Positions 6,243 to 6,270 of a stretch of DNA of 6,270 bases are shown piece by piece. A program made the position numbers and the translations under genes. The DNA is from Bordetella parapertussis (GTDB lineage: Bacteria > Pseudomonadota > Gammaproteobacteria > Burkholderiales > Burkholderiaceae_C), in the NCBI GenBank assembly GCA_943328885.2, contig CALQBT020000175.1, positions 1 to 6,270 of the forward strand, written 5' to 3'. A model generated the notes under the pieces. That model worked only from the letters and a program-made list of their open reading frames with translations, was not told the DNA's origin and searched no databases. Within the stretch, counting starts at the first letter, position 1; every line of letters starts with the position of its first letter.

Positions 6243-6270
6243 GCGGTCGCCTTTGCCGAAGCCGTCGGCA

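Noticed and set aside
1..6270. CRISPR arrays, tRNA or rRNA genes, insertion sequences, phage or attachment sites
   Set aside because: No spaced direct-repeat array, no tRNA-like cloverleaf, no transposase-like protein and no terminal inverted repeats were seen. The window is almost fully occupied by metabolic genes.

Overview
This 6.27 kb window is high in GC with strong G/C preference at third codon positions. The protein families and gene density suggest a betaproteobacterium, most likely Burkholderiales. That assignment is from general impression only; no marker gene is present.

Layout, left to right. (1) Positions 1-442, plus strand: the C-terminal part of an isochorismatase-fold cysteine hydrolase of the ureide/biuret amidase type, cut by the left edge. 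(2) A 43-base convergent gap with a GC-rich hairpin. (3) Positions 486-2030, minus strand: a 514-residue polytopic permease of the NCS2/AzgA-like nucleobase transporter group. (4) Positions 2031-2285: the only sizeable non-coding stretch. It holds a TTGACA-type promoter pointing at the permease, an AT-rich island with repeats, an FNR/ANR-type box and some palindromes. (5) Positions 2286-6242, minus strand: a tight three-gene operon transcribed fdrA, then a DUF1116 gene (ylbE/allG-like), then carbamate kinase. The first junction is a 7-base gap with the Shine-Dalgarno overlapping the previous stop. The second is a 4-base GTGA overlap.

In Escherichia coli the homologous set fdrA-ylbE-ylbF-ybcF has been renamed allFGHK. 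AllFGH form oxamate carbamoyltransferase, which phosphorolyses oxalurate to oxamate plus carbamoyl phosphate, and AllK uses the carbamoyl phosphate to make ATP. Here the DUF2877 gene (ylbF/allH) is missing from its E. coli position because the DUF1116 and kinase genes overlap. The operon therefore looks like a carbamoyltransferase plus carbamate kinase module that conserves energy from a carbamoylated substrate. A nucleobase-type permease and a ureide-type amidase lie beside it. Together they suggest uptake and breakdown of a purine- or pyrimidine-derived ureide; the actual substrate cannot be read from sequence.

The points most worth a second look are the AllH-less carbamoyltransferase, the unusual permease and amidase partners, and the FNR-like box, which would fit fermentative ATP production at low oxygen.
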